From Mycobacteroides chelonae (lineage in GTDB: Bacteria; Actinomycetota; Actinomycetes; Mycobacteriales; Mycobacteriaceae), in assembly GCF_016767715.1 (NCBI RefSeq), contig NZ_CP050145.1, positions 4,402,001 to 4,466,000 of the forward strand: a stretch of 64,000 nt of DNA, written 5' to 3'. The notes under the pieces are model-generated. The model was not told the origin of the DNA. It saw nothing but the letters and a program-made list of their open reading frames with translations, and made no database searches. Shown here one piece after another: positions 46,672 through 54,318 of the stretch. A program made the position numbers and the translations under genes. Numbering within the stretch: position 1 is the stretch's first letter; each line of letters begins with the position of its first letter.

Positions 46672-47889
46672 CTAGTGGTGCTCGGTTCCCGGAAGGGTGG
46701 TGTGGTCGGCGGCCGACGCGTGACCCTGGGCCTGTGCCTGGGCCTCGAATCCGGTACCGGCCGCGCCATGCGAGCCCAACGAGGAGTTGAACGACTCGTT
46801 CATCGAGGAGCTGTGCGAAGCGTTGAGCGGGCTGCTCAGCGAATCGTTGATGGCGCTGCTGTGCGAGTTGCTCACCGCGGTGCTGCTGGATGCGGAGTGC
46901 GAGGTGTTCAGCGAGTCGTTGATCGCGTTGGTGTGCGAGTTGCTCAGCGAGGTGCCGGTGTGCGCCTGGTTGTTAGACGCGATGTCGGTGTTCACCTTGT
47001 TGTGCGACGCGATATCGGTGTTGGTGCTGGTGCTCGTCTGGTTGTGCGAGCCGATATCGGTCTGTGTCTTCACCTGGTTGTGCGAGGCGATGTCGGTGTG
47101 GGTGGTGTTACCCGAGCCGATGTTCGTCGAGCGATCGGTGTTGAACGAATCGTTGATGTTGGTGGTGTTGCGCTGCGAGTGGTCGTCCACGACGGTCACG
47201 CTCTTGTCGATACCGGCCGAGCCGTGCCCGCTGACGTTGGTGTAATCGCCGCCGACCCGAGTCTGGCTCTGGTCGACACCGACCTTGCTGCCGTGGTCGG
47301 CGTTGATGATGTTGCTATCGCGCACATCGCCGTTGACCGCGGTAGATCCCTTGCCGGAGGCGATGGGTCCGGAGTTGCTTCCGCCCACGGCCACCGCACC
47401 GTCGCCGATGGCGTTGGTGTCGCGGTTACCGAACTGCAGGTCGCCGAAGCTCAGGTCCAGCAGCGGGCCACGGTTGAAGCTGTCGACGTTGCCGCTCGGG
47501 CTCATGACCTGGTTACCGCTCGCGATCGGGTTGTGGCTCGCGAACTCGGTGTCGTTGTGGCTCATGAAGTCGTTGTTGCGGGGGCTGAAGTTGTCCCGGG
47601 GGCTCAGCAGAGACGGCGACAGGATGCTCGGGGCATCGGGCTGTGCGGCGTAGTAGTTCTGCAGGTTGCCCGACAGGTCGTTCATCGGGTTGCCGGTGTT
47701 GACCCACTGCGACTGGTAGCCGTAGTTGGAGGCCACCGATTCGGCGACGACCGGCATGACCGCACCCACCTGTGCGGCGGTGACGGCCGACAGCCCGGCG
47801 TTGGCCAGCGAGGTCTGCGGGTCGGCGACGTAGCTTGCGGCCTGCACGGGGTCGCGGAAGAGGTTGAGGATGAAGTCGATGATGGACAT
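46672..47889 (-). CDS. iniB: IniB-like protein with His/Asn/Ser-rich repeats
   Basis: 405 residues. The N-terminal 55 residues (SIIDFILNLFRDPVQAASYV, ADPQTSLANAGLSAVTAAQV) match the IniB N-terminal domain, also present in the second gene at 51551. The rest is low-complexity but orderly: repeats of TDIASHNQ and ASHN, then NDSLNTSHS and SNSHSSAINDS, rich in Ser, Asn, His, Asp and Thr. Mycobacterial IniB proteins usually have Gly/Ala-rich repeats, so this tail is different and might form a beta-helix. No signal peptide is seen. It is the first gene of the ini operon and is divergent from the BlaI module. Confidence 0.85.
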   Translation of the reverse strand: MSIIDFILNLFRDPVQAASYVADPQTSLANAGLSAVTAAQVGAVMPVVAESVASNYGYQSQWVNTGNPMNDLSGNLQNYYAAQPDAPSILSPSLLSPRDNFSPRNNDFMSHNDTEFASHNPIASGNQVMSPSGNVDSFNRGPLLDLSFGDLQFGNRDTNAIGDGAVAVGGSNSGPIASGKGSTAVNGDVRDSNIINADHGSKVGVDQSQTRVGGDYTNVSGHGSAGIDKSVTVVDDHSQRNTTNINDSFNTDRSTNIGSGNTTHTDIASHNQVKTQTDIGSHNQTSTSTNTDIASHNKVNTDIASNNQAHTGTSLSNSHTNAINDSLNTSHSASSSTAVSNSHSSAINDSLSSPLNASHSSSMNESFNSSLGSHGAAGTGFEAQAQAQGHASAADHTTLPGTEHH

Positions 47890-48002
47890 TTGAGGTCTCC
47901 TTGGGGGATCGGAGTCAACCGGTTCTGTCCGGTCGAACTGAATACAAACCTACGAACCTGCAAGTGCCCTGGAAACGGGAGAACTTCCCCTTCTCCGCCA
48001 AT

Positions 48003-48056
48003 CCCCCATGGGGGTCCGCTGTCGTCCCCATTAGGGGATTAGGGGGCCACTAGGGG
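48003..48056 (-). promoter_or_regulatory. G-rich box cluster upstream of iniB
   Basis: CCCCCATGGGGG (48003-48014) and CCCCATTAGGGG (48026-48037) are 12-bp palindromes starting 23 bp apart. TTAGGGG is present at 48031 and 48039, and CTAGGGG at 48050. The same TTAGGGG motif occurs at 52277 and 52295 before the second iniB-type gene. The known regulator of the ini operon is IniR, encoded at 54319, so these are good IniR-site candidates (inference). They lie 114-167 bp upstream of the iniB start. Confidence 0.55.
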
Positions 48057-48148
48057 TCGGGTTCTCCGGTCGCTCGTCGTCACACCATCGCCCGGTTCCC
48101 GCCGCCGACGACTGGACGGCCACAACGCCCTGAACAGCACAGACGTGC

Positions 48149-48215
48149 TAAATACTATCGGCCTTAGTATTTATCTACTATCTTTCCTAGTAGTTAAATA
48201 CTAAGTCGGTTAGTA
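48149..48215. promoter_or_regulatory. Three phased BlaI-type operators
   Basis: Three inverted repeats with the core TACTA-N7-TAGTA lie upstream of the GTG at 48234: TAAATACTA/TAGTATTTA (48149-48157, 48165-48173), CTACTA/TAGTAG (48175-48180, 48188-48193) and TACTA/TAGTA (48199-48203, 48211-48215). Their centres are 23 bp apart, about two helical turns, so three dimers could bind one face of the DNA. TAGTA-type dyads are the known style of BlaI/MecI operators, and a BlaI gene is in the operon. The -10 should lie among them. Confidence 0.8.
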
Positions 48216-48233
48216 GATCGAAAGAGGGAAACC

Positions 48234-48923
48234 GTGCGGCGAAGCGAGAACCGTCAGCGTGATATTTGGATCGCCGGGGCCCTGGGCGTCGTCATCGTCG
48301 TGCTGGCCACGTACCTGTTCTTCGATCACAGCGGCAAGAGCACCGCATCGGTCGGCTCACCGGCGGCCACCGCCCACCACAACAGCCTGGCCCGGCTGCA
48401 CACGAATGATCCGATGGCACTCGGCCCAATCGATGCGCCGGTAGTGCTGGTCGTCTACTCGGATTACCGCTGCCCTTTCTGCGCAAAGTTCAGCCGGGAT
48501 ACCGAGCCGCAACTCGTCGAGCGGTACGTCAACACCGGGAAGCTGCGCATCGAATGGCGTGATCTCCCGATCTTCGGGGCGCAATCGGTGCAGGCCGCCA
48601 AGGCCGGTAGAGCAGCAGCGGAACAAGGCAGGTTCTGGGAGTTCAACCGGACCGTGTATCGGCATGCACCGGATCGCGGCCACGCCGAGCTGACTGACGA
48701 GGTCCTCCTCGAACGAGCTCGCGAAGCTGGGGTCCCGGATCTGCCGCGATTCCAGGCAGCGGTCGCGGGCGATCGGCTACTGCCTGCCGTACAGCAAGAT
48801 ATTCAGGAAGCTGTTGCGATCGGTGCGTCTTCGACGCCCGTCTTCGTGATCAATGACCAGCCGGTGGTGGGCGCGCAGCCCTTGGATGTCTTCGTATCGG
48901 TCATCGAGCAGGCTCAGCGGTGA
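48234..48923 (+). CDS. Membrane-anchored DsbA-like thiol oxidoreductase
   Basis: 229 residues. One N-terminal membrane helix (about 11-30, IWIAGALGVVIVVLATYLFF) is followed by a DsbA/thioredoxin-fold domain. The active site is VVYSDYRCPFCAKFSRDTEP (CPFC), the helical insert follows, and the cis-Pro is in GASSTPVFVINDQPV. Such proteins introduce or shuffle disulfides in exported proteins. GTG at 48234 has GAGGG upstream and follows the third BlaI operator by 19 bp. It overlaps the CcdA-like gene by 4 bp. Confidence 0.9.
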   Translation: MRRSENRQRDIWIAGALGVVIVVLATYLFFDHSGKSTASVGSPAATAHHNSLARLHTNDPMALGPIDAPVVLVVYSDYRCPFCAKFSRDTEPQLVERYVNTGKLRIEWRDLPIFGAQSVQAAKAGRAAAEQGRFWEFNRTVYRHAPDRGHAELTDEVLLERAREAGVPDLPRFQAAVAGDRLLPAVQQDIQEAVAIGASSTPVFVINDQPVVGAQPLDVFVSVIEQAQR

Positions 48924-49801
48924 TCGATGTCGGGGTCCTCGGTGCCCTGCTCGGTGGTGTGCTGGCGTTGGTCAGCCCGTGCTCGGCGATGCTCCTGCCG
49001 TCGTTCTTCGCATACTCCTTTGACCGAGCCGGCCTGCTGCTGCGCAGGACCGGGCTCTTCTACCTGGGCATGCTCACCGTGCTGGTGCCTTTAGGTGCGG
49101 GCGTGGGCGCGATCGGCGCGCTACTTACCGAATACCGTTCCCAGGTGACAACGGTGGGAGGCCTGCTGATGATCGCGCTCGGTGTGGCGATCATCGCCGG
49201 GTTCGGTTTCCGCGTCGGCCCGGCGGCGCGGGTGGCGGCTCGCCTCGACCTGTCCTCGGGCCTGTCGGTCCTGATGCTCGGCACCGTGTACGCGCTCGCG
49301 GGATTCTGCTCCGGGCCGATACTCGGGAGTGTGTTGACGGTGGCCGCCATCGGCTCCAGCCCGGTCTATGGCGCTTTACTCATGGCGCTGTACTCACTGG
49401 GCATGGCGGCGCCCTTGTTCGTACTGGCATTCGCCTGGGGACGGTTGAGGCTGGCTGACCGACGGTGGGTGCGGGGAACCGAGATCCGGATCGGACGGCT
49501 GCGAACCCATTCCACAAACCTCATCTCCGGTGGGATGTTCATCGTGATCGGCATATTCTTTGTGGCCACCGACGGGACGGCTGCACTCGGCGGGATCACC
49601 GGCAGCGATACTCAATTCGACATGCAAGCGAGGCTGCAGGACCTGACCTCGCACCTGCCGAACGCGGCCGTCGCGCTCGGGATCGCCTGCGCCGCATTCG
49701 CAGTAGTTCTGATGCGTCTGCTGTATCCCCGCACCGCTGCGGCGCGCGGCGCCCGAGACCAAAGTGACAGAACGAGAGAGGACACCGATGACCGCACCTA
49801 G
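48920..49801 (+). CDS. CcdA/DsbD-like membrane electron carrier
   Basis: 293 residues with about seven membrane helices. Cys pairs in CcdA positions are ALVSPCSAMLLPSF in TM1 and GFCSGPILGS in TM4. It probably passes reducing power or electrons to or from the DsbA-like protein in front. The usual Pro-Cys in TM1 is kept, but the following Gly of most CcdA is Ser here. It starts inside the end of the DsbA-like gene and precedes blaI by 17 bp. The hydrophilic C-terminus is Arg/Asp-rich. Confidence 0.88.
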   Translation: MIDVGVLGALLGGVLALVSPCSAMLLPSFFAYSFDRAGLLLRRTGLFYLGMLTVLVPLGAGVGAIGALLTEYRSQVTTVGGLLMIALGVAIIAGFGFRVGPAARVAARLDLSSGLSVLMLGTVYALAGFCSGPILGSVLTVAAIGSSPVYGALLMALYSLGMAAPLFVLAFAWGRLRLADRRWVRGTEIRIGRLRTHSTNLISGGMFIVIGIFFVATDGTAALGGITGSDTQFDMQARLQDLTSHLPNAAVALGIACAAFAVVLMRLLYPRTAAARGARDQSDRTREDTDDRT

Positions 49802-49818
49802 CCAGAAGGAGACAGCGC

Positions 49819-50181
49819 GTGCGTGACATGTTCGGCCTCGGCGAGCGGGAGTCGACGATCATGGAGGTGCTGTGGTCCGCGGCCGAACCGGTGACTGTCC
49901 GTGATGTCCTGGATCGACTGGAGCGCCCCTTGGCGTACACGACAGTCATGACGGTCCTCGACAACCTGCACAACAAAGGGCACGTCACTCGCGAAAAGGT
50001 CGGGCGGGCGTTTCGCTACCGGGCGGCGCAAACGCGCGAAGCCGCGGCCGCACAGATGGTCCGGGAAGTCCTGGCCGCGAGCGGCGATGCCGAAGGGGTG
50101 CTCTTGCACTTCGCCGGATCTGCCTCCCCCGAGGAATTTACGGTGCTGCGCAGAATCCTCCGCCGGGGCGGCCTGACATGA
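49819..50181 (+). CDS. blaI: BlaI/MecI family repressor
   Basis: 120 residues. The winged helix (about 1-72) reads GERESTIMEVLWSAAEPVTV, DVLDRLERPLAYTTVMTVLD and LHNKGHVTREKVGRAFRYRA, a clear BlaI family domain; the C-terminal 45 residues form the dimer region. BlaI proteins bind TAGTA-type dyads and are cut by their BlaR-type partner in response to a signal. Its likely sites are the three operators at 48149-48215. Its stop overlaps the next start by 4 bp. Confidence 0.93.
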   Translation: MRDMFGLGERESTIMEVLWSAAEPVTVRDVLDRLERPLAYTTVMTVLDNLHNKGHVTREKVGRAFRYRAAQTREAAAAQMVREVLAASGDAEGVLLHFAGSASPEEFTVLRRILRRGGLT

Positions 50182-51101
50182 CCGTCGCCCTGGTGTTGAT
50201 GGCAAGTGCGGCCCTCATTGGTGTCGCCGGACCGGCATGTCTGCGGCCGACCGTGCGTCCCACACTGCTGCCGGCCGCAGCGCTGGCCGCGTGGCTCGGA
50301 GCGCTGATGGCCTTCCTCGTACTCACGGCGTTGTCCGCGATGCTGCTGCTCTTTCCTCACATACTGGACACCCGCGGTGTCACGACGCTGGTGGGCGGAT
50401 GTCTGAGCGGAACCATCCCGCACTCATCCTTCGGAACCCTTGTTCAGCTTGCGATCTCGCTACTGCCGCTGACCATCCTGGCTCGGGTCGCGTTTGTGGC
50501 CGTTCGGGGCCTGCGCGCTGCGCGCCGGCACCGCGCCCGCCACTTCTGGATGCTGCGGGCGGCGACGTGCCGCTCCGGGCAAGTCCATTGGATCGATGAC
50601 CCCCGGCCGATCGCCTACAGCCTCGGGGGTGCTCGCGGGGCAGTGGTCGCCACTCACGGCATCCGCAGCCTCGGCGAAAAGCAGTGCGCGGCAGTGATCG
50701 AGCATGAATTGGCACACATTCGCGGCAGGCACCACGTGGCTGTGTTGTGTGCCGATATCGCGGCAGCGGCACTGCCGATACTGCCGTTGATGCGCCGTGC
50801 GCCGGGAATGGTGCGGCTGATGGTGGAGCTGGCAGCCGACGATGCGGCAGCGCGGGCCCACGGGCCGCGGACCGTGCACGCCGCGCTGCTGGCCATGAGC
50901 AAGTCGGGCATGGCCATGCGTGGCGCACTGAACATGTCCAGCGAATCGGTGGCGGTGCGACTCATCTGGCTGCGAGCCCAGGGACCCACCTGCCGTGCGT
51001 CGATAGGACGCTGCCGACTGATGCTCGGCTTCGCATTACTTCCCACGGCCCTTGCCGGCGCGGTGTTGGTGGCGCTGTTCAGGGCGTACTGCACGTTCTA
51101 A
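50178..51101 (+). CDS. M56 (BlaR/MecR-like) membrane metallopeptidase without sensor domain
   Basis: 307 residues: three N-terminal membrane helices, a cytoplasmic zinc-peptidase domain with the catalytic motif VIEHELAHIRGRHH (HExxH, near residue 176), and further helices at the C-terminus (LMLGFALLPTALAGAVLVAL). M56 proteins cleave BlaI-type repressors. True BlaR1/MecR1 has an external penicillin-binding sensor of about 250 residues; it is absent here, so the signal is probably not a beta-lactam or is sensed by another subunit. It overlaps blaI and is followed by doxX. Confidence 0.9.
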   Translation: MTVALVLMASAALIGVAGPACLRPTVRPTLLPAAALAAWLGALMAFLVLTALSAMLLLFPHILDTRGVTTLVGGCLSGTIPHSSFGTLVQLAISLLPLTILARVAFVAVRGLRAARRHRARHFWMLRAATCRSGQVHWIDDPRPIAYSLGGARGAVVATHGIRSLGEKQCAAVIEHELAHIRGRHHVAVLCADIAAAALPILPLMRRAPGMVRLMVELAADDAAARAHGPRTVHAALLAMSKSGMAMRGALNMSSESVAVRLIWLRAQGPTCRASIGRCRLMLGFALLPTALAGAVLVALFRAYCTF

Positions 51102-51128
51102 ACCCGGTCGGATCGACGAGGAGGGTTC

Positions 51129-51554
51129 ATGAACATTCAGCGCGCCGGTCAGATCGCGCGTTGGGCCATTCCCACCGGCGCCCGCCTGGTGTTCGGCGTC
51201 ATCTTCCTGTTGGAGGGGACCCAGAAGATCTTCGGCTGGTGGAGCGGATCACCTACCGGTTCCGGACATCCCGAGCCATTCCTCAACTGGCCGTACTGGT
51301 GGGCAGGCGTGTTCGAGCTCGCCCTCGGCGTCCTGCTGACGGTGGGATTGTGGACACGAGTGTCCGCGGTTCTCGCGGCGGGAATGATGGCGTACGCATA
51401 CTTCTTCGAACACCTGCCGGTGCACTGGGAACCCATGCAAAACGGTGGAGCCTTCGCGGCCACATTCTGCTGGGGGTTCCTGCTCCTGGCCCTCGTGGCA
51501 GATGACACCCGGCTATCGCTCGACCGTGTGCGCGCCCGGCGCGCTCAGCGTTAG
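51129..51554 (+). CDS. DoxX family membrane protein
   Basis: 141 residues with four membrane helices. The DoxX signature RLVFGVIFLLEGTQKIFGWW near the N-terminus and ALGVLLTVGLWTRVSAVLAA are typical. DoxX proteins are thought to act in membrane-linked redox chains; in M. tuberculosis one is part of a complex with superoxide dismutase and a thiosulfate sulfurtransferase. It is the last gene of the BlaI operon, 27 bp after the M56 gene, with GAGGAGGG before the ATG. Its stop shares TTAG with the convergent IniB-like gene. Confidence 0.88.
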   Translation: MNIQRAGQIARWAIPTGARLVFGVIFLLEGTQKIFGWWSGSPTGSGHPEPFLNWPYWWAGVFELALGVLLTVGLWTRVSAVLAAGMMAYAYFFEHLPVHWEPMQNGGAFAATFCWGFLLLALVADDTRLSLDRVRARRAQR

Positions 51555-52195
51555 AACTGGTCGATTCCGGGATCGTGATCGATTCCGGCCTGATGGCCAA
51601 GGTCTCCATGATCGAAGAACGGATCCTGCAGACCCGCATCGCCGGAACCGCCGGCTCCCAGTTCGGAACCGAAATGCTGGGGCTCGAACCCGGCTGCGTC
51701 CAACCCGGACGGGGATGCGTGCAACGGAGCCTGGAACTGGTCGATCGCGGCCACCGCGCTGTCGGCCGATGGACCGAACTGGTCGGGAACGGTGATCGCG
51801 TCCTGACGAACGCTCAGGTCCGATACCGCATTGGTCGCCGCGTGCAGACCCGCATCCAGGCTCGGATCATGCGTCGGCGCGGTGAACGGCGAATCGAACG
51901 CCTCGAAGGCACTGGTCGCCGCACCACTTGCCCAGATGTTGTCGGCAGGGATTGCGGTCTGCACCGCATGCGTCAGATCGGTGGCCGCCGGGTTCGCGGC
52001 GAACTGCGAGGCCTGTGTTCCCAGGGCAGCCGGTATCGACTCGCTGACCACCGGAATCAGCGCGGAGACATCGGCGGGCTGGACTCCGTCCAGGTGCGCG
52101 TCGGCAATGACCTGTTCGGGATTGGCCGCGTATTGCGCAGCCATGTCCTGGTCACGGACCAGTGCCATGACGAAATCCAACAGGTTATTGCCCAT
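51551..52195 (-). CDS. Second IniB-like protein
   Basis: 214 residues from the ATG at 52195; a GTG at 52216 with GAGG upstream is an alternative. The N-terminus GNNLLDFVMALVRDQDMAAQ and ANPEQVIADAHLDGVQPADV aligns with IniB at 47889, and SALIPVVSESI with GAVMPVVAESV. The rest is Ala/Asp/Phe/His-rich with no long repeats (TAPTHDPSLDAGLHAATNAV) and ends in acidic HDPGIDQF. It may be the Rv0340 equivalent, but its N-terminal match makes it an IniB paralogue. TTAGGGG boxes lie upstream. No signal peptide is seen. Confidence 0.75.
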   Translation of the reverse strand: MGNNLLDFVMALVRDQDMAAQYAANPEQVIADAHLDGVQPADVSALIPVVSESIPAALGTQASQFAANPAATDLTHAVQTAIPADNIWASGAATSAFEAFDSPFTAPTHDPSLDAGLHAATNAVSDLSVRQDAITVPDQFGPSADSAVAAIDQFQAPLHASPSGLDAAGFEPQHFGSELGAGGSGDAGLQDPFFDHGDLGHQAGIDHDPGIDQF

Positions 52196-52276
52196 GTCTG
52201 CGATGGTAGGAGCCACCGGGAACCTCGGCTACGGGGCGCGACCCGTTTCCCACCAGTGCCCGTTGGGGGACGCGCG

Positions 52277-52323
52277 TTAGGGGATATGTCGTCATTAGGG
52301 GGTGTGACGACCGTCATCCCCTA
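52277..52323. promoter_or_regulatory. G-rich boxes between the IniB-like and Hsp70-like genes
   Basis: TTAGGGG is found at 52277-52283 and 52295-52301, 18 bp apart, and CCCCTA (TAGGGG on the other strand) at 52318-52323. This divergent gap has the same boxes as the iniB promoter, so both IniB-type genes and perhaps the Hsp70-like gene are likely under one regulator, with IniR the best candidate. Confidence 0.5.
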
Positions 52324-52375
52324 CTGTTGGGCTGCGGGGTGAAACGCCACAGCGCCGCAAAACGAACGGATAGGT

Positions 52376-54220
52376 ATGGCCAACGCACTGGGACTGTCGA
52401 TCGGCGCCACTCAACTGGTCGCGACAGCCGACGACCCGCAGAGCCAACCCGTGGTGCGCAGTTCGATCCTCACCCTGCATGAGGACGGTCCACCCGAGGT
52501 TGGGGTACCGAGCCATCCAGGTTTGACGCTCACCGGATTCGTCGGCAGGGTCGGCGACCCCGTCGGCATCGTGGCGGCGGATGGATCGGTTCACCGGGCC
52601 GAATGGGCACTCACCGAAGCCATGCGCGTACTCATCGCCGACGCGGCCTCCGCTGCCGAATTCACCGCGCCTCCGGCACTGTCCGCCTCAATTCCCGCGC
52701 ATTGGAGCCCGCAGACCGTCGCCACGCTCCGGGACGCGATCGATCGCGTTCCCGCCCTCGCACCGGGCGGTAGGCAGCTCAAGTTGATCCCCGATGCGCG
52801 CGCAGCCCTGGAGTCGCTGGCCGCGGGGCCGGGAGTGCCCGACCGCGGTGTCGTGGTGGTGTGCGATCTCGGCGGCTCGGGTACCAGCATCACCCTGGCC
52901 GATGCGGCACGGGGATTCCAGCAGATTGGGCAGACCGTCCGGTTCGTCGAGTTCTCCGGCCAGCAGATTGACCAGATGCTCCTCACGCAGGTCCTCACCG
53001 ACCTGAACCAGGATCCCGAGGGCACCACGTCGGTCGGCGCGCTGACCAGACTGCGCGATCAGTGCCGGTTGGCCAAGGAGCGGCTCTCTGGCGAGACCGC
53101 GACCTCGGTGCCGGTGGCGCTTCCCGGCATCACCACCGACGTTCGGCTCACCCGCGCCGAACTCGAAGACCATCTGCGCGGCCCGCTCTCCAGCTTGATC
53201 AACGCCATTCAGGACACTGTGGAACGCAACGGTATTCATCCGGCGAATATCAACGCGGTCGCCTCCGTGGGCGGTGGTGCCAACATTCCTCTTGTCACCC
53301 AACAACTTTCCGAGCGGATGCGAGTACCGGTCATCACCGGATCCCAGCCACAGCTCGCGGCCGCCCAGGGCGTGGCCTTGCTGGCCACCCGGCCCGATCT
53401 GCCGCCGCAAGATGCCACCGCGATGCGCCCGGTCGAGCAACCGACGGGCGATGCCACCATGATGCGCCCGGCGCCCACCGGTACCGGAACCTTTGCCGCT
53501 CCGGTGGCCGCAGCCGCCAACGATGCACCGGAATTGGCGTGGTCCCAAGATGATTCGGCCCCTGACCTGGCTCCGCTGCAAGAGACGGGCTACCAGAGCG
53601 GATACAGCACCGGATACACGGTTGACCTCGACGACGATTACCACGGCCCGGCTGAACCCACCACCGCCCGTCCCGAGCTTCAGTTCAGCCACGAACCGTA
53701 TGCGGCCGACGACGATTACGACGATTACCCACCGCTGCCGTGGTACCGCCGGCCGCTGGTGTGGTTCATCGCCGCGGCGGCGGTGGCCGGCATCGCCTTC
53801 ACCGGAATGATGGTGTCGCTGACCAGCAATGAGTCACCGGCCCCCGCCCCGACCACACCAAGCGTGAGCGTGGTGCCGAGCACAGGCGATGCCCCGGCCG
53901 AGCCGCCCCCGTCGCCCGAACCTCCGCCACCACCGCAGACCCACACCGTGACGCAGTCGGTGCAACCGCCGCCGCCCTCGCCGGAGCCTCCGCCGCCGCC
54001 ACCGACGACGACAACCACACCCCCGACGACCACGACAACGACCACCACCACAACGACGACCACGACAACCACGACCCCGCCGACCACCACGACGACGCCA
54101 CCAACCACGACGACCACTCAGCCGCCGACAACGACCACGCAACCGGCCTCCACGTCCACGTCGCGCCCCATGATCACGATCCCGGGGTTGCCGCCGATCC
54201 CGATCGGTCCGCGCAACTGA
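52376..54220 (+). CDS. Membrane-anchored Hsp70/actin-like ATPase-domain protein with Thr/Pro tail
   Basis: 614 residues. The N-terminal 340 residues follow the Hsp70 actin-like fold: GLSIGATQLVATADD (phosphate 1), VVVVCDLGGSGTSITLADAA (phosphate 2), VASVGGGANIPLVTQQL (adenosine) and QLAAAQGVALLA. There is no substrate domain; a Pro/Asp linker leads to one membrane helix (about 462-484, WFIAAAAVAGIAFTGMMVSL). The outside part is Pro and Thr runs ending MITIPGLPPIPIGPRN. It probably couples a cytoplasmic ATPase-like sensor to the wall (inference). A relative is cut by the window end at 62827. It starts divergently from the IniB-like gene and is followed by the IniR gene. Confidence 0.8.
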   Translation: MANALGLSIGATQLVATADDPQSQPVVRSSILTLHEDGPPEVGVPSHPGLTLTGFVGRVGDPVGIVAADGSVHRAEWALTEAMRVLIADAASAAEFTAPPALSASIPAHWSPQTVATLRDAIDRVPALAPGGRQLKLIPDARAALESLAAGPGVPDRGVVVVCDLGGSGTSITLADAARGFQQIGQTVRFVEFSGQQIDQMLLTQVLTDLNQDPEGTTSVGALTRLRDQCRLAKERLSGETATSVPVALPGITTDVRLTRAELEDHLRGPLSSLINAIQDTVERNGIHPANINAVASVGGGANIPLVTQQLSERMRVPVITGSQPQLAAAQGVALLATRPDLPPQDATAMRPVEQPTGDATMMRPAPTGTGTFAAPVAAAANDAPELAWSQDDSAPDLAPLQETGYQSGYSTGYTVDLDDDYHGPAEPTTARPELQFSHEPYAADDDYDDYPPLPWYRRPLVWFIAAAAVAGIAFTGMMVSLTSNESPAPAPTTPSVSVVPSTGDAPAEPPPSPEPPPPPQTHTVTQSVQPPPPSPEPPPPPPTTTTTPPTTTTTTTTTTTTTTTTTPPTTTTTPPTTTTTQPPTTTTQPASTSTSRPMITIPGLPPIPIGPRN

Positions 54221-54318
54221 GCGCCCCTCGGGAAAACGGAACCTCCGGGACATTCGATGGAATCGCCTCGGCGGTAACGACTATCACGCAGGCGCTGTCC
54301 GCGGGCGGCGCGGCGAAG

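Noticed and set aside
46483-48042. A 519-codon plus-strand open frame opposite iniB
   Set aside because: Val/Arg/Asp-rich mirror of the iniB repeats; iniB has the family N-terminus and position.
48026-48056. G-rich boxes before iniB as G-quadruplex
   Set aside because: Runs of four G are present, but spacing and the CCCC partners fit palindromic protein sites better; both remain possible, so no separate quadruplex call is made.
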